A stretch of DNA of 34,617 nucleotides from an uncultured Alphaproteobacteria bacterium (GCA_902578675.1 CACHDV010000015.1:1-34617); one strand, 5' to 3'. Positions 1-9,036 are shown, numbered from the stretch's first letter. Numbers and translations are program-made. The notes: a model not told the origin generated them from the sequence alone.

Positions 1-23
1 CTCCAACTGCAAATTGCGGCATT
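1..23 (-). CDS. Start of a gene running off the left edge; probable C-terminal half of a split nitrile hydratase beta subunit
   Basis: On the minus strand an ATG overlaps the stop codon of the 22-357 gene (TAATG) and opens a frame reading MPQFAVG before the window ends. A short F-x-V-G-D-like start is what the C-terminal SH3-like half of nitrile hydratase beta subunits shows at its beginning. The preceding gene looks like the N-terminal half, so this is most simply the second half of a split beta subunit, as in thiocyanate hydrolase. The stop/start overlap suggests translational coupling. Only seven codons are visible, so the product is inferred mainly from context. Confidence 0.4.
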
Positions 24-357
24 AGCTTTCTTTTTCTCTTATATGTCCAGAGGACACTTTGCTCATTCTAGATCTCAGTTCTTCAGTAGATATTACGCCT
101 GCTTCAACTAACCCATTGGTAATCGAGGATATCCATCGTTCATAATAAGTCATTTTATCGTAAGCATCAGGAGGCAGCGCCTCTATGCCCTTTCTTAACT
201 GATCTACTGTCATAATTTTTAGATCATTTGTTAACAACATCATGATAGCATCAACTCGTTTTTCCCAAAGTGCGTAATCATGCTCATTTTTATCTATTTC
301 ACCAGCTGTCAGACCCCCCATATCATGGTTACCCCGCGCCGTAAAATCTCTCTCCAT
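22..357 (-). CDS. Nitrile hydratase beta-subunit N-terminal-domain protein (split beta subunit; thiocyanate hydrolase-like)
   Basis: A 111-residue protein resembling only the N-terminal helical half of nitrile hydratase (NHase) beta subunits. It has the early HDMGG motif (residues 11-15), the WEKRVDAI helix (around 31-38), and a YYERW segment followed by a Leu-Val-Glu-x-Gly-Val-Ile-(S/T)-x-Glu-Glu-Leu stretch near residues 71-94. Full NHase beta subunits are about twice as long and end in an SH3-like domain. Here the gene stops and a new frame starts in a TAATG overlap. In thiocyanate hydrolase and toyocamycin nitrile hydratase the beta chain is likewise encoded as two polypeptides, with a metal-binding NHase-alpha-like subunit as partner; that partner would lie beyond the window. 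An AGAAAGAG purine stretch precedes the ATG. Whether the substrate is a nitrile, thiocyanate or something else cannot be told. Confidence 0.68.
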   Translation of the reverse strand: MERDFTARGNHDMGGLTAGEIDKNEHDYALWEKRVDAIMMLLTNDLKIMTVDQLRKGIEALPPDAYDKMTYYERWISSITNGLVEAGVISTEELRSRMSKVSSGHIREKES

Positions 358-390
358 CGCTTATATCTCTTTCTAGCAGAACAATATCAC

Positions 391-406
391 ATTTGACCGA
401 TCAAAT
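391..406. promoter_or_regulatory. Palindromic putative operator
   Basis: ATTTGA (391-396), CCGA, TCAAAT (401-406): perfect 6-bp arms around a 4-bp spacer, about 40 bp upstream of the split NHase-like gene. It overlaps the putative -10 box (405-410) by two bases and extends over the expected transcription start, a typical repressor position. The regulator is unknown. Confidence 0.35.
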
Positions 407-432
407 TTTAACTTACGATTTATATTTGGCAA
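405..432 (-). promoter_or_regulatory. Putative sigma70-type promoter for the NHase-like operon
   Basis: Read on the minus strand: TTGCCA (427-432) as the -35 box, a 16-bp spacer, and TAAAAT (405-410) as the -10 box, each one or two bases from consensus. It lies in the 97-bp gap between the M81 peptidase stop and the NHase-like start and would let that operon be expressed independently of dnaE. Such hexamers are common in AT-rich DNA. Confidence 0.35.
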
Positions 433-454
433 CCTAATCAAATACAATGACTGT

Positions 455-1987
455 CTAATCTAGATCCCATGAGGTATCATTGTCTAGGGGATAAACTGGA
501 CGTGGCAGGTACGACCATTTAAAATTTGATAAATTAGGGGAGGTAAGACCTGGCACATCCACCTCAATTATTTGGTCGTCTGAAAACAAGTGACTGAATC
601 CCGCTCTAAAATGACCTCTAGATTTCACTACAATTGAGCTGAAGGAACTCGCATCCAACCCAAAAGCTGAGATAAAGTCAGACGATCTGCATTGCTGACG
701 TTTGCTTATGCAGATAATGGTAATACCGCCTAAGTCTAGCACAGCCGTTTTGCCAGTGTCAGCCGTAGTACCTGCAACCATCCCATAGTGCCCTCTAAAC
801 TTACCTGAATGGAGTGATACGACACGGGCCTTTACTTTCAGTTGTTTTGAATATTCGTTCGTCTCTTGAGAATTCAGAGTAATCTCGATTTCGCTGTTTA
901 CCCCTGATTTGCAAGCTAATTCAACTGCCGCCACATCGTAAAAAACAGAAAAAACACAATTCTTAATTCCTGCTGCAATAAACGCCTCAAGAATATAGGT
1001 TGTATTTCCTCGTCCTCCACCACCCGGGTTATCTGCGGGGTCAGCAAATAGAAAAGGGGTTTCTTCAGCACTTTGTTGCGCTTGCTGTGCCAAACCAACA
1101 GCTTGTTCTAACGACGTCATCTTTGGCACGTATCGAGTTCTATCAGTCCATGCTGATACTGCTAGTTTTTCGGCCACAAGTCTAGCATTTTCAATCGTTG
1201 ACCGAGAGTGAACGATAATAGTCATACCGTTTTTAGGCGTATCTCCAAAAGCAAATCCCGATAAAATTGTTACATTAAAAATGTCCTCATCGAGAAATTT
1301 CTGGCCATATCGTATCAAGTCTCCATAAGGAAACCCTTCTGCAGTCAACTGGGTTACGGATGGCGCAACAAGTGGTAATCTGATTGTATATTTTTCTGGT
1401 TGCATACCGTCTAGCATTTCCTTTAACACGCTAGCGGCTTCAACACCCCTGTCGAACATATCAACATGTGGGTTTGTTCTATAACCAACCAAAACGTCTA
1501 CTGCTGAGGTCATGAGGTCCGAGATGTTCGCATGAAGATCTAAGGTCGTGACAATAGGAGTTTCGTCGCCTACTACCCTTCTAATCAAATCGAACATTAT
1601 ACCATCTGGATCATGAGTATGGGTCGCCACTGCTGCACCATGCTGACAGATATACACACCATCCAATGGTCCTGCCGCGAGTAATTTTAGTCTCAACTGC
1701 TCTAAAAACTCATTGAAAAATTCCTCTTCCACCGGACCAGCTGGGCAAGAGCCAATGACCATAGTGGGGACGTCTATCCAATCATCATGCCCGAATAATT
1801 TATTCATTTCGCTGAAGAAACCTTTTACTCCGAGATGGATTGCGGGACTGTCTTTCCTCGCTTCATTGCTTATTTCTCGACCTACGAAAAACATATTTTC
1901 TCTAAAATCACTCTCAGCACAAGTGGGCGCAAAACGATTGCTCTCAAGATTAAAGCCACATATCGCAATTTTGGGTTTTTTTTTCAT
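455..1987 (-). CDS. M81 family metallopeptidase (MlrC/microcystinase C-like)
   Basis: A 510-residue protein of the M81/MlrC family, putative zinc amidohydrolases named after the microcystin-degradation enzyme MlrC. The family start (IAICGFNLESNRFAP, residues 7-21) is clear, followed by QHGAAVATHTHDPDG (115-129), LDLHANIS (149-156, Asp150 and His152), YRTNPHVD (169-176, His174) and the DPADNPGGGGRG loop (316-327). Asp150, His152 and His174 are the likely metal ligands. No signal peptide is visible, so it is probably cytoplasmic. Its ATG overlaps the dnaE stop by 4 nt (ATGA), implying translational coupling at the end of the proS-lol-dnaE block. Most family members have unknown substrates; there is no other microcystin-degradation gene here, so a general peptide or amide role is more likely than toxin degradation. 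Confidence 0.87.
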   Translation of the reverse strand: MKKKPKIAICGFNLESNRFAPTCAESDFRENMFFVGREISNEARKDSPAIHLGVKGFFSEMNKLFGHDDWIDVPTMVIGSCPAGPVEEEFFNEFLEQLRLKLLAAGPLDGVYICQHGAAVATHTHDPDGIMFDLIRRVVGDETPIVTTLDLHANISDLMTSAVDVLVGYRTNPHVDMFDRGVEAASVLKEMLDGMQPEKYTIRLPLVAPSVTQLTAEGFPYGDLIRYGQKFLDEDIFNVTILSGFAFGDTPKNGMTIIVHSRSTIENARLVAEKLAVSAWTDRTRYVPKMTSLEQAVGLAQQAQQSAEETPFLFADPADNPGGGGRGNTTYILEAFIAAGIKNCVFSVFYDVAAVELACKSGVNSEIEITLNSQETNEYSKQLKVKARVVSLHSGKFRGHYGMVAGTTADTGKTAVLDLGGITIICISKRQQCRSSDFISAFGLDASSFSSIVVKSRGHFRAGFSHLFSDDQIIEVDVPGLTSPNLSNFKWSYLPRPVYPLDNDTSWDLD

Positions 1988-4900
1988 CGTAATTCCTTGC
2001 CGGCAACATGTATTTCTTGGTCTATCACCTCGACAACGCCCGGGAGAGATTTTATAGCGGCCCTAAAGCTAGCATTCAATTCATAAGATTTGGGAAGCAA
2101 GAGATCAAACTCTTGATTTGTGTTTTGAACAACAAGGTTGATCTCTCCAGCCCCTGCTTTTTGCCCTTCCAAGATTTTAGCGAGATTCGCGACTGTGTTT
2201 TGCTCGTTTATATAAATCTTAAACCCCCGAACTCTATCTTTTAATGAGTTATCTAAAGATGTTATTTTACTTGCCGTGAGCCTTATAAAATCATTTTCTA
2301 GTTTGCAATCACAGCGGATTAATACTGCTTCTCCCGGTTTGAGAAATTCACCTGAGTTAGCCAGCAGCTCTGAGAACACAGTAACTTCAAAAATGCCTCC
2401 TTGATCACTCATTTGAACAAACGCATATTTGCTGCCTCTTTGATTAACTCTAGTTCGAGAAGAAGACACTATGCCTGCAACATCTATTCTGGCCGTTCCA
2501 CCTTTACTTTTCAATTCATAGATCAGATTTGAACTCCTAACCACTCCATAGTTTGTAAGCGCGTCACCATAGGCATCTAACGGATGAGCATTTAAATAAA
2601 ACCCGATTGCCTCGAACTCATTACTTAGCTTTTCTAAATCTGGCCATTCCTCAAAGCTAGGAAGCTTGAAACGATTTTTTTGACTTGTTTCCTCGCCAGT
2701 GAATAAACTTTGTTGATCTTTTTTTGATTCATCGGTAGCGGCGTTTACATGTCTCATAATAACATCGCGACCCTCAAATAACTCAGCTCTACTTTTATGA
2801 ATGCAATCGAATGCCCCAGATTTGATCAAACTTTCAAAACTACGCTTATTAACGGACTTTCCATCTACCCGAGCTATGAAATCAGACAAATCTGAGAACG
2901 GCCCGTTTGAAATTCTCTCCTGCTCTAATACCTCCATAGCGGGTCCACCAACATTTTTAAGGGCTGACAGGGCGTAACGTATTGCAAGCGCACCAGAGTC
3001 ATCCATTTCCTCTACTCTAAAATCCGGGCCGGATCTATTAATATCTGGTTGAAGCATTTCTATGCCGAGGGCTTTAAGTTCCTGCCGGAAAATTGCTAAT
3101 TTATCTGTATTACCCATATCAAACGTCATCGATGCTGCCATAAACTCCACCGGAAAATTTGCCTTCAGGAAAGCCGTTTGATACGCAATTAGAGCGTAAG
3201 CGGCAGCATGGCTTTTATTGAAACCGTAACCGGCAAAAGCTGAAATAGTTTCAAATATTGATCCAGCTTTTTCGGGAGAAACGCCTTGTTGGACGGCCCC
3301 TTCGACAAACACCTCTCTTTGCGCATCCATTTCCGACTTGATTTTTTTTCCCATCGCCCTTCTAAGCAAATCAGCTGCACCCAAGGTGTAACCCGCCAGT
3401 TGTTGCGCGGCCTGCTGTACTTGCTCTTGATAAATCATTATGCCGTAAGTCTCGCTCAACACTGATTCCAATTTCTCATGCATGTAATCTACTCGTTCCT
3501 CACCATGCTTGCGCGCAATATAATTTGGAATATTTGCCATTGGGCCAGGTCGGTAGAGAGCAACCAAAGCTATTATGTCTTCGAACCTATCTGGCCGCAT
3601 TTTCTTTAACACGTCTCGCATCCCAGAACTTTCAAGCTGAAAAACGCCGATGCTGTCCCCTCTGCTAATCATATTGAACGTCTTCTGGTCATTCAGAGGT
3701 AAATCAGCCAAATCGAGTTTTATATTCCTTGCGTTCAGGAGCTCGATTGCCTTTTTAATGACCGATAATGTTTTTAAACCTAAGAAATCAAATTTAACTA
3801 ACCCAGCTGATTCTACCCACTTCATATTGAACTGGGTTGCCGGCATATCAGATTTTGCGTCTTTATACAGTGGGACCAGATTTTTCAAGGGTCTATCCCC
3901 AATCACAAGTCCAGCAGCATGTGTTGATGCATTACGATAGAGACCCTCTAACTTCAGCCCGTTCTCAAGAAGTCTTGACGTGCTTTCATCCTGATCTCGC
4001 AGTTTTCGTAGTTCTGCATCACCGGCTATCGCTTCGTTGAGTGTTGTTGGATTAGCAGGATTATTTGGCACCATTTTACAAATACGATCTACCTGACCAT
4101 AAGGCATTTCAAGAACACGCCCCACATCTCTAAGTACAGCTCTTGCTTGTAGTTTTCCAAATGTAATGATTTGCGCTACACGGTCATGACCATATTTTGC
4201 TTGCACGTAATCAATCACTTCGCCGCGACGTTCTTGACAGAAATCGATATCGAAATCTGGCATTGATACTCTTTCAGGGTTGAGAAATCGCTCAAATAAC
4301 AATCCCCATCGAATGGGATCCAGGTCAGTAATTAATAAAGACCAAGCTACTAACGAACCCGCACCAGATCCACGACCCGGACCAACTGGAATACCCGTCA
4401 TTTTTGCCCACTGTATAAAATCCGCCACAATTAGAAAATAACCCGGAAACCCCATTTGATTTATAATAGTAAGTTCTGCTTCCAGCCTAGCTTTATATGA
4501 TTCTCTCTTTTCTTCGAGATTTGCGTCACTTACTCCAGATTTAAATGCAGCTTCCCCAAAACGTTTTTCTAATCCTGCTAAAGATTTTAAACGTAAGTCT
4601 GCTTCTTCATTTTCGGCTTCTGCTGAGACAAACTTGGGCAGGATGGGTGCTAACGTCTGTGGCATAAAACTGCAGCGTTTAGCAATATTTACTGTATTTT
4701 CAATAGCTTCCGGCAAATCTGCAAAGAGTTCAATCATCTCAGATGAAGATTTGAAGTAATGTTGGTTGGTTAAGCGTTTCCGCGACGCATCGCTAACAGT
4801 TGTAGATTGCGCAATACATAACAAAATGTCGTGAGCATCATAAAGATTTTTTGAAATAAAATAACAGTTGTTGGTGGCAACTAATGGAATATTGTGTTTA

Positions 4901-5514
4901 AAAGCAAATTCCAATTTTTGTTCTTCGACTAAACGCTCATTTGCGACGCCGTGCCGTTGTATTTCGATGTAGAGCCTGTCATCAAATATCCGGCGAAGGT
5001 CTAGTAACGCTTCCTCAGCTTCTGACACCTTTGCCTCTAAAATCAATTTACCAACTTCACCTGAAGTCCAGCCTGTTAATGCTATCAGTCCATCACTTTT
5101 AGATTCTAAATCCTCAAAACTTATATGCGGTGTATCAACATCCTCATTGCTAAGAAATGACTCACTTACTAGCTCTAATAAATTGAGATAGCCTTGCTGG
5201 TTCTTCGCGATCAAATTTATATTATCGAGTATATTTATAGCTGAACCAGCTGTTTTGGAGTGCGGTTGCAACTCATCACCCGATCTATTACGTCTGCAAA
5301 CCTTTATTTCTACCCCTATAATGGGTTGGAGTCCGGCTTCACTGGCTTTCACAGCAAATTCTAGAGCACCGAATAAATTTCCCGTGTCGGTGATGCAGAC
5401 CGCCGGCATATTTTCTTGTATACACTTTGAGACAAGATCTTTTATTTGAATAGCGCCCTCAGCCAGGGAAAAGGCGGTGTGAACAGAAAGGTGAACAAAT
5501 CCACTAGGTAACAT
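1984..5514 (-). CDS. dnaE: DNA polymerase III alpha subunit
   Basis: The replicative polymerase catalytic subunit, 1176 residues, close to the roughly 1160 of E. coli DnaE. The N-terminal PHP domain starts at FVHLSVHTAFS (6-16) with ITDTGNLFGALEF (41-53). The Pol III palm carries GPGRGSGAGSLVAWS (378-392) and the catalytic aspartate motif PDFDIDF (419-425); the third catalytic Asp lies in VKFDFLGLKTL. A tandem helix-hairpin-helix region, an OB fold (around IDVAGIVSSSRTRVNQRG) and a C-terminal tau-binding region follow. The ATG has a good GAGGA Shine-Dalgarno 5-6 nt upstream. It follows lolD after an 85-bp gap and ends in a 4-nt overlap with the M81 peptidase gene. The order proS-lolC/E-lolD-dnaE recurs in alphaproteobacteria. 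Confidence 0.98.
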   Translation of the reverse strand: MLPSGFVHLSVHTAFSLAEGAIQIKDLVSKCIQENMPAVCITDTGNLFGALEFAVKASEAGLQPIIGVEIKVCRRNRSGDELQPHSKTAGSAINILDNINLIAKNQQGYLNLLELVSESFLSNEDVDTPHISFEDLESKSDGLIALTGWTSGEVGKLILEAKVSEAEEALLDLRRIFDDRLYIEIQRHGVANERLVEEQKLEFAFKHNIPLVATNNCYFISKNLYDAHDILLCIAQSTTVSDASRKRLTNQHYFKSSSEMIELFADLPEAIENTVNIAKRCSFMPQTLAPILPKFVSAEAENEEADLRLKSLAGLEKRFGEAAFKSGVSDANLEEKRESYKARLEAELTIINQMGFPGYFLIVADFIQWAKMTGIPVGPGRGSGAGSLVAWSLLITDLDPIRWGLLFERFLNPERVSMPDFDIDFCQERRGEVIDYVQAKYGHDRVAQIITFGKLQARAVLRDVGRVLEMPYGQVDRICKMVPNNPANPTTLNEAIAGDAELRKLRDQDESTSRLLENGLKLEGLYRNASTHAAGLVIGDRPLKNLVPLYKDAKSDMPATQFNMKWVESAGLVKFDFLGLKTLSVIKKAIELLNARNIKLDLADLPLNDQKTFNMISRGDSIGVFQLESSGMRDVLKKMRPDRFEDIIALVALYRPGPMANIPNYIARKHGEERVDYMHEKLESVLSETYGIMIYQEQVQQAAQQLAGYTLGAADLLRRAMGKKIKSEMDAQREVFVEGAVQQGVSPEKAGSIFETISAFAGYGFNKSHAAAYALIAYQTAFLKANFPVEFMAASMTFDMGNTDKLAIFRQELKALGIEMLQPDINRSGPDFRVEEMDDSGALAIRYALSALKNVGGPAMEVLEQERISNGPFSDLSDFIARVDGKSVNKRSFESLIKSGAFDCIHKSRAELFEGRDVIMRHVNAATDESKKDQQSLFTGEETSQKNRFKLPSFEEWPDLEKLSNEFEAIGFYLNAHPLDAYGDALTNYGVVRSSNLIYELKSKGGTARIDVAGIVSSSRTRVNQRGSKYAFVQMSDQGGIFEVTVFSELLANSGEFLKPGEAVLIRCDCKLENDFIRLTASKITSLDNSLKDRVRGFKIYINEQNTVANLAKILEGQKAGAGEINLVVQNTNQEFDLLLPKSYELNASFRAAIKSLPGVVEVIDQEIHVAGKELR

Positions 5515-5574
5515 CGGTATCCTCGGTTATTCTAACAAATGATTGAACTAATAGTTAGCAAACGTCAGGCTATC

Positions 5575-5606
5575 ACTTTAGCAAAAGAAAATGATTAGGC
5601 TAAAGT
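5575..5606. other. 8-bp inverted repeat at the lolD/dnaE junction
   Basis: ACTTTAGC (5575-5582) and GCTAAAGT (5599-5606) form a perfect 8-bp stem around a 16-nt loop and span the lolD stop codon. No T-run follows on the minus strand, so it does not look like a classical intrinsic terminator. It could be an attenuating or mRNA-stabilising hairpin between lolD and dnaE. Confidence 0.3.
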
Positions 5607-6298
5607 TCCACTAAGCTCCCCCCCTCTATTTTAAAAATACGATCGAGTTTTTCTGCCAGCTGGTAATTGTGTGTTGCTATAAGAGCTGTTAACTTCCCCC
5701 CTTTTATGACACTTCTCAGCTGTTCAAAAACTTGAATAGACGTCAGGGGATCGAGATTACCTGTTGGTTCATCCGCCAGCACTAATCGAGGCACGTTTGC
5801 GATGGATCGTACAATGGCTACGCGCTGTTTCTCTCCTCCAGATAATTGACTAGCCTTATGGTCTGCCCTCTCACTTAATCCCACCATGTTCAGAAGTTGA
5901 TTCGCCCTGTTAGCAGCCTCAATTTTTGTAAGTCCTGCTATTAATTGGGGCATTATGATATTCTCTATGGCGGAAAATTCAGGTAACAAATGGTGGAATT
6001 GATAGATAAAGCCGATTTCATGAAGACGCAGTTTCGTTCGCTGATGATCTGTCATCAACTCACAATCCTGTCCCATGTAAATAATTTTACCACCGCTAGG
6101 TCGTTCCAAAAGCCCCGCTAAATGCAAAAGTGTCGACTTGCCTGACCCTGATGGGCCCACCAGCCCCACCATCTCACCTGCTGTAATTTTTAAGCTCACG
6201 TCCTTTAATATCTCTAGACGAGTTTGCCCTTGTTGGAAATATTGTGACAGCTGACTTATTTCAATTACCGAGGGTTTAGTAAGGTAATCTTTATTCAC
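5600..6298 (-). CDS. lolD: Lipoprotein-releasing ABC transporter ATP-binding protein LolD
   Basis: The ATPase of the Lol system, which energises release of outer-membrane lipoproteins from the inner membrane to LolA. At 232 residues it is the usual length. Visible motifs are Walker [10 protein letters not shown] (48-56), the Q-loop region [13 protein letters not shown], the signature [13 protein letters not shown], and Walker [14 protein letters not shown]. It starts at a GTG that overlaps the 3' end of the permease gene by 8 nt, with an AGGGG run directly beside it. No better in-frame start is apparent. It pairs with the single permease upstream. MacB-type ATPases are similar, but the permease partner and gene context favour LolD. 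Confidence 0.94.
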   Translation of the reverse strand: MNKDYLTKPSVIEISQLSQYFQQGQTRLEILKDVSLKITAGEMVGLVGPSGSGKSTLLHLAGLLERPSGGKIIYMGQDCELMTDHQRTKLRLHEIGFIYQFHHLLPEFSAIENIIMPQLIAGLTKIEAANRANQLLNMVGLSERADHKASQLSGGEKQRVAIVRSIANVPRLVLADEPTGNLDPLTSIQVFEQLRSVIKGGKLTALIATHNYQLAEKLDRIFKIEGGSLVEL

Positions 6299-7535
6299 CC
6301 CTAAGTACCTCCGACGGCTCTGTTCTGGAAGCTCGCCAAGCTGGATATATCGAGGCTATAAAGGTTAAGAAAAGTGCCATAGCAACGACATACGCGACCT
6401 CTATCCAATCTATTTCGGCCGGTAATTTGGATAAAAAGTATATCTCTGCCGAAAAAAGTTCTGTGCCAGTCAAAGATTCCATTAAGCCTCTAATGCTCTC
6501 AATATTCAGACAAAACACTACCCCCAAAACTAGTCCGGCTGCAGTACCGACAAAACCAACGATTGACCCTGATAGAAAAAAAATACGCGTTATGGCCGCC
6601 CGCGACGCACCCATTGTTCGTAAGATAGCAATAGAGCTTGTTTTGTCGTAAACTAACATTATCATTGAGGAAATAATATTAAAGGCGGCCACAAGAATTA
6701 TTAATGTTAAAATAAGAAACATCACATTACGCTCAACTTTAAGAGCATTAAAAAAACTCGAATTTCTCTGTTTCCAATCAAGAGCATACCTATTTACAGA
6801 AAGTACTTTTTCTAGTTTTTCTCTTAATTCTTCGACCTTTGCCGGATTCTTAATTTCTACTTCTAATGCGTTTACAGTGTCACCGCTCTTAAAAAAAAGT
6901 TGCGCTTGTTTCAATGGCAAATAGGCAAAAGTGCTATCATACTCGTACATTCCTACATTGAAGACGGCCGCTACTTTGAATGCTTTTATCCGGGGCATAT
7001 TTCCAAAGGCAGTGGTGGAACTAGTCGGAGAGATCAATAGCACTTTATCTCCAGGCGTCACTCCTATGCGATCCGCCAGCCGTTTTCCAATCACGACATC
7101 AGCGCCACGTCCAAACTCTTTTAATTTCCCAACCACTATATTTTTACTGATAAGACTTTTATTTTGCATAATTAAGGGATCTATACCACGTATTAAAACT
7201 CCCGTTGCCTTTCCATCGATCATAATCATCGCTTGCCCCTGAATTTGTGGAGTTACATATAATACTGATGGAATCTCGCCAATGCGCAAAGCCAATTGAT
7301 TAAAGTCTTTTATTGGTGCCCGTCTGTCGTAGACGGTAATGTGACCATTTAAGCCCAGAATTCTAGTTAATAATTCTGCTCTGAAGCCATTCATGACTGA
7401 CATTACAATAATTAAAGTAGCAACACCTAGAGCTATCCCAATCAGCGAAAACCAAGCGATCACAGATATTAAACCCTCTTTTCTTTTCGAACCAAGGTAT
7501 CGAAAAGCTATGAAGCGTTCGAAGTATGGGACCAT
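6291..7535 (-). CDS. lolC: Lipoprotein-releasing ABC transporter permease LolC/LolE
   Basis: Inner-membrane permease of the lipoprotein-releasing complex, 414 residues, the usual family length. The N-terminus has the FERFIAFRYL motif before a first membrane helix (about 24-46) and the MNGFRAELLTRILGLNGHI hallmark. A large periplasmic domain follows, then three C-terminal helices (about 270-295, 311-342 and 377-400) ending [17 protein letters not shown], the conserved FtsX-type tail. Only one permease gene is present beside lolD, whereas E. coli has separate lolC and lolE. Many alphaproteobacteria have a single one that presumably forms a homodimer, so the choice between the symbols lolC and lolE is arbitrary. 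It starts 10 nt after the proS stop and overlaps lolD by 8 nt. Confidence 0.93.
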   Translation of the reverse strand: MVPYFERFIAFRYLGSKRKEGLISVIAWFSLIGIALGVATLIIVMSVMNGFRAELLTRILGLNGHITVYDRRAPIKDFNQLALRIGEIPSVLYVTPQIQGQAMIMIDGKATGVLIRGIDPLIMQNKSLISKNIVVGKLKEFGRGADVVIGKRLADRIGVTPGDKVLLISPTSSTTAFGNMPRIKAFKVAAVFNVGMYEYDSTFAYLPLKQAQLFFKSGDTVNALEVEIKNPAKVEELREKLEKVLSVNRYALDWKQRNSSFFNALKVERNVMFLILTLIILVAAFNIISSMIMLVYDKTSSIAILRTMGASRAAITRIFFLSGSIVGFVGTAAGLVLGVVFCLNIESIRGLMESLTGTELFSAEIYFLSKLPAEIDWIEVAYVVAMALFLTFIASIYPAWRASRTEPSEVLRGE

Positions 7536-7545
7536 AGTTAGTACT

Positions 7546-8859
7546 TTAATTAGTTAAAAAACGTTGTTTTAAAGTTTCGATTGATAAATCCTCGGTAGTG
7601 CCTGACCTCCGATTTTTTAATTCTAGAAGACCGGACTTTATACCTCGTGGCCCAACGATAACTTGCCATGGCAGTCCTATCAAATCCATATCATTAAGCT
7701 TAGCTCCAGCTCTCTCGTCTCGATCATCATAAAGAATATCCAGTTTTGTTTCATTGAAACTCGAGTAAACATCCTCACACACTTCAACACATTTTTTATC
7801 ATCGGATTTGATATTAACTAACCCGACCCTGAATGGCGCCACAGCTTCCGGCCAAACAATGCCTTTTTCATCGTGGCTAGCCTCAATAATGGCTCCAACC
7901 AATCGAGATACGCCAACGCCATACGAACCCATATGAACCGGAGCTTCATCCCCATCTGGCCCAGTGATCTTAGCACCCAGGGCCTCCGAGTACTTGGTAC
8001 CAAAATAAAAAATGTGACCAACTTCTATACCCCGAGTAGAAATTAAATCTTTCTCGTTGATAGGACATTTCGATTGGTCATGTTTTTCTTCAGTAGCGGC
8101 ATACTTGGATAGATAGCCGTTAACTAAATTTTGAAGGTTAGCCGTCTCCTCCAAGGCACTCAGGTTTTTACCCTCGAACCAGTCCCTTTGATAGAAGACA
8201 GCGCTCTCCCCTGTTTCTGCTAAAATTACAAACTCATGGCTCATATCCCCACCAATAGGCCCGCTATCTGCCATCATAGGTATGGCCTTAAGCCCCATCC
8301 TTTCATATGTCTTAAGGTAAGCTAAAAACATTTTGTTATAAGAATGCACGGCGTCACGATAATTTAGGTCGAAAGAGTAAGCGTCTTTCATCAAAAACTC
8401 ACGACCTCTCATTACGCCAAATCTGGGTCTAACTTCGTCTCTGAACTTCCATTGGATATGATACAAATTCATAGGAAGTGATTTATAGCTTTTCACATGG
8501 CTTCGGAAAATTTCCGTTATTTGTTCCTCATTTGTTGGACCGTAAAGCATATCCCTATCGTGTCTGTCAGTTATTCTGAGTAATTCTTTGCCATAATCTT
8601 CGTAGCGGCCGCTTTCTTTCCACAAATCGGCCGATTGTAGCGTTGGCATAAGCAACTCTTGAGCACCTGCGGCGTTTTGCTCTTCTCTAACTATTTGTTC
8701 TATCTTCTTTAGGGACCGAAAACCCAAAGGCAACCAGGAGTATATTCCAGCACTTGCTTGCTGTATCATTCCCGCGCGTAACATAAGCCTATGCGACTCT
8801 ATCTGAGCATCTTTCGGTGTATCCCTAAGGGTGGGTATGAAAAAATTTGTGCGGCGCAT
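7546..8859 (-). CDS. proS: Prolyl-tRNA synthetase, short alphaproteobacterial type
   Basis: Class II aminoacyl-tRNA synthetase that charges tRNA-Pro. Motif 2 is around [20 protein letters not shown], preceded by the TNEEQ loop (108-112) that binds proline. Motif 3 is around [13 protein letters not shown], followed by the C-terminal anticodon-binding domain with [20 protein letters not shown]. At 437 residues it lacks the roughly 180-residue INS editing domain that E. coli ProRS carries between motifs 2 and 3. This is known for alphaproteobacterial enzymes, where a separate ProXp-ala protein clears Ala-tRNA-Pro. No such gene is in this window. It is the first gene of the minus-strand block proS-lolC/E-lolD-dnaE. 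Confidence 0.97.
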   Translation of the reverse strand: MRRTNFFIPTLRDTPKDAQIESHRLMLRAGMIQQASAGIYSWLPLGFRSLKKIEQIVREEQNAAGAQELLMPTLQSADLWKESGRYEDYGKELLRITDRHDRDMLYGPTNEEQITEIFRSHVKSYKSLPMNLYHIQWKFRDEVRPRFGVMRGREFLMKDAYSFDLNYRDAVHSYNKMFLAYLKTYERMGLKAIPMMADSGPIGGDMSHEFVILAETGESAVFYQRDWFEGKNLSALEETANLQNLVNGYLSKYAATEEKHDQSKCPINEKDLISTRGIEVGHIFYFGTKYSEALGAKITGPDGDEAPVHMGSYGVGVSRLVGAIIEASHDEKGIVWPEAVAPFRVGLVNIKSDDKKCVEVCEDVYSSFNETKLDILYDDRDERAGAKLNDMDLIGLPWQVIVGPRGIKSGLLELKNRRSGTTEDLSIETLKQRFLTN

Positions 8860-8968
8860 GGATAATCTCAGGGTTAAAATTTTCTGTTAAAAAGAGCAGA
8901 TTTGAGTTGAAAAGTCCACTGCGAAAATAAAGGTTTTACCACTACTTAATCTTTAAATTTTTGATTGA

Positions 8969-8994
8969 TTTTTTTTAATATAAAAAAAAAAAAA
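8969..8994. repeat. T8-N5-A13 homopolymer region between marR-type gene and proS
   Basis: T8 (8969-8976), AATAT, then A13 (8982-8994). On the minus strand the A13 is a T13 run about 43 nt beyond the regulator's stop and could serve as a terminator U-tract. The stem before it (GTTG/CAAC, loop 8) is weak. It could equally be an A/T-rich element upstream of proS. The remaining 177-bp gap (8860-9036) shows no gene. Confidence 0.35.
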
Positions 8995-9036
8995 GCTGCG
9001 GGTTGCGTATTAACAACATTTAAATTCAGGCTTGAT

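Noticed and set aside
455-1987. Microcystin-degradation (mlr) cluster
   Set aside because: Only the broad M81 family gene is present; mlrA, mlrB and mlrD are not nearby and the neighbours are dnaE and lol genes.
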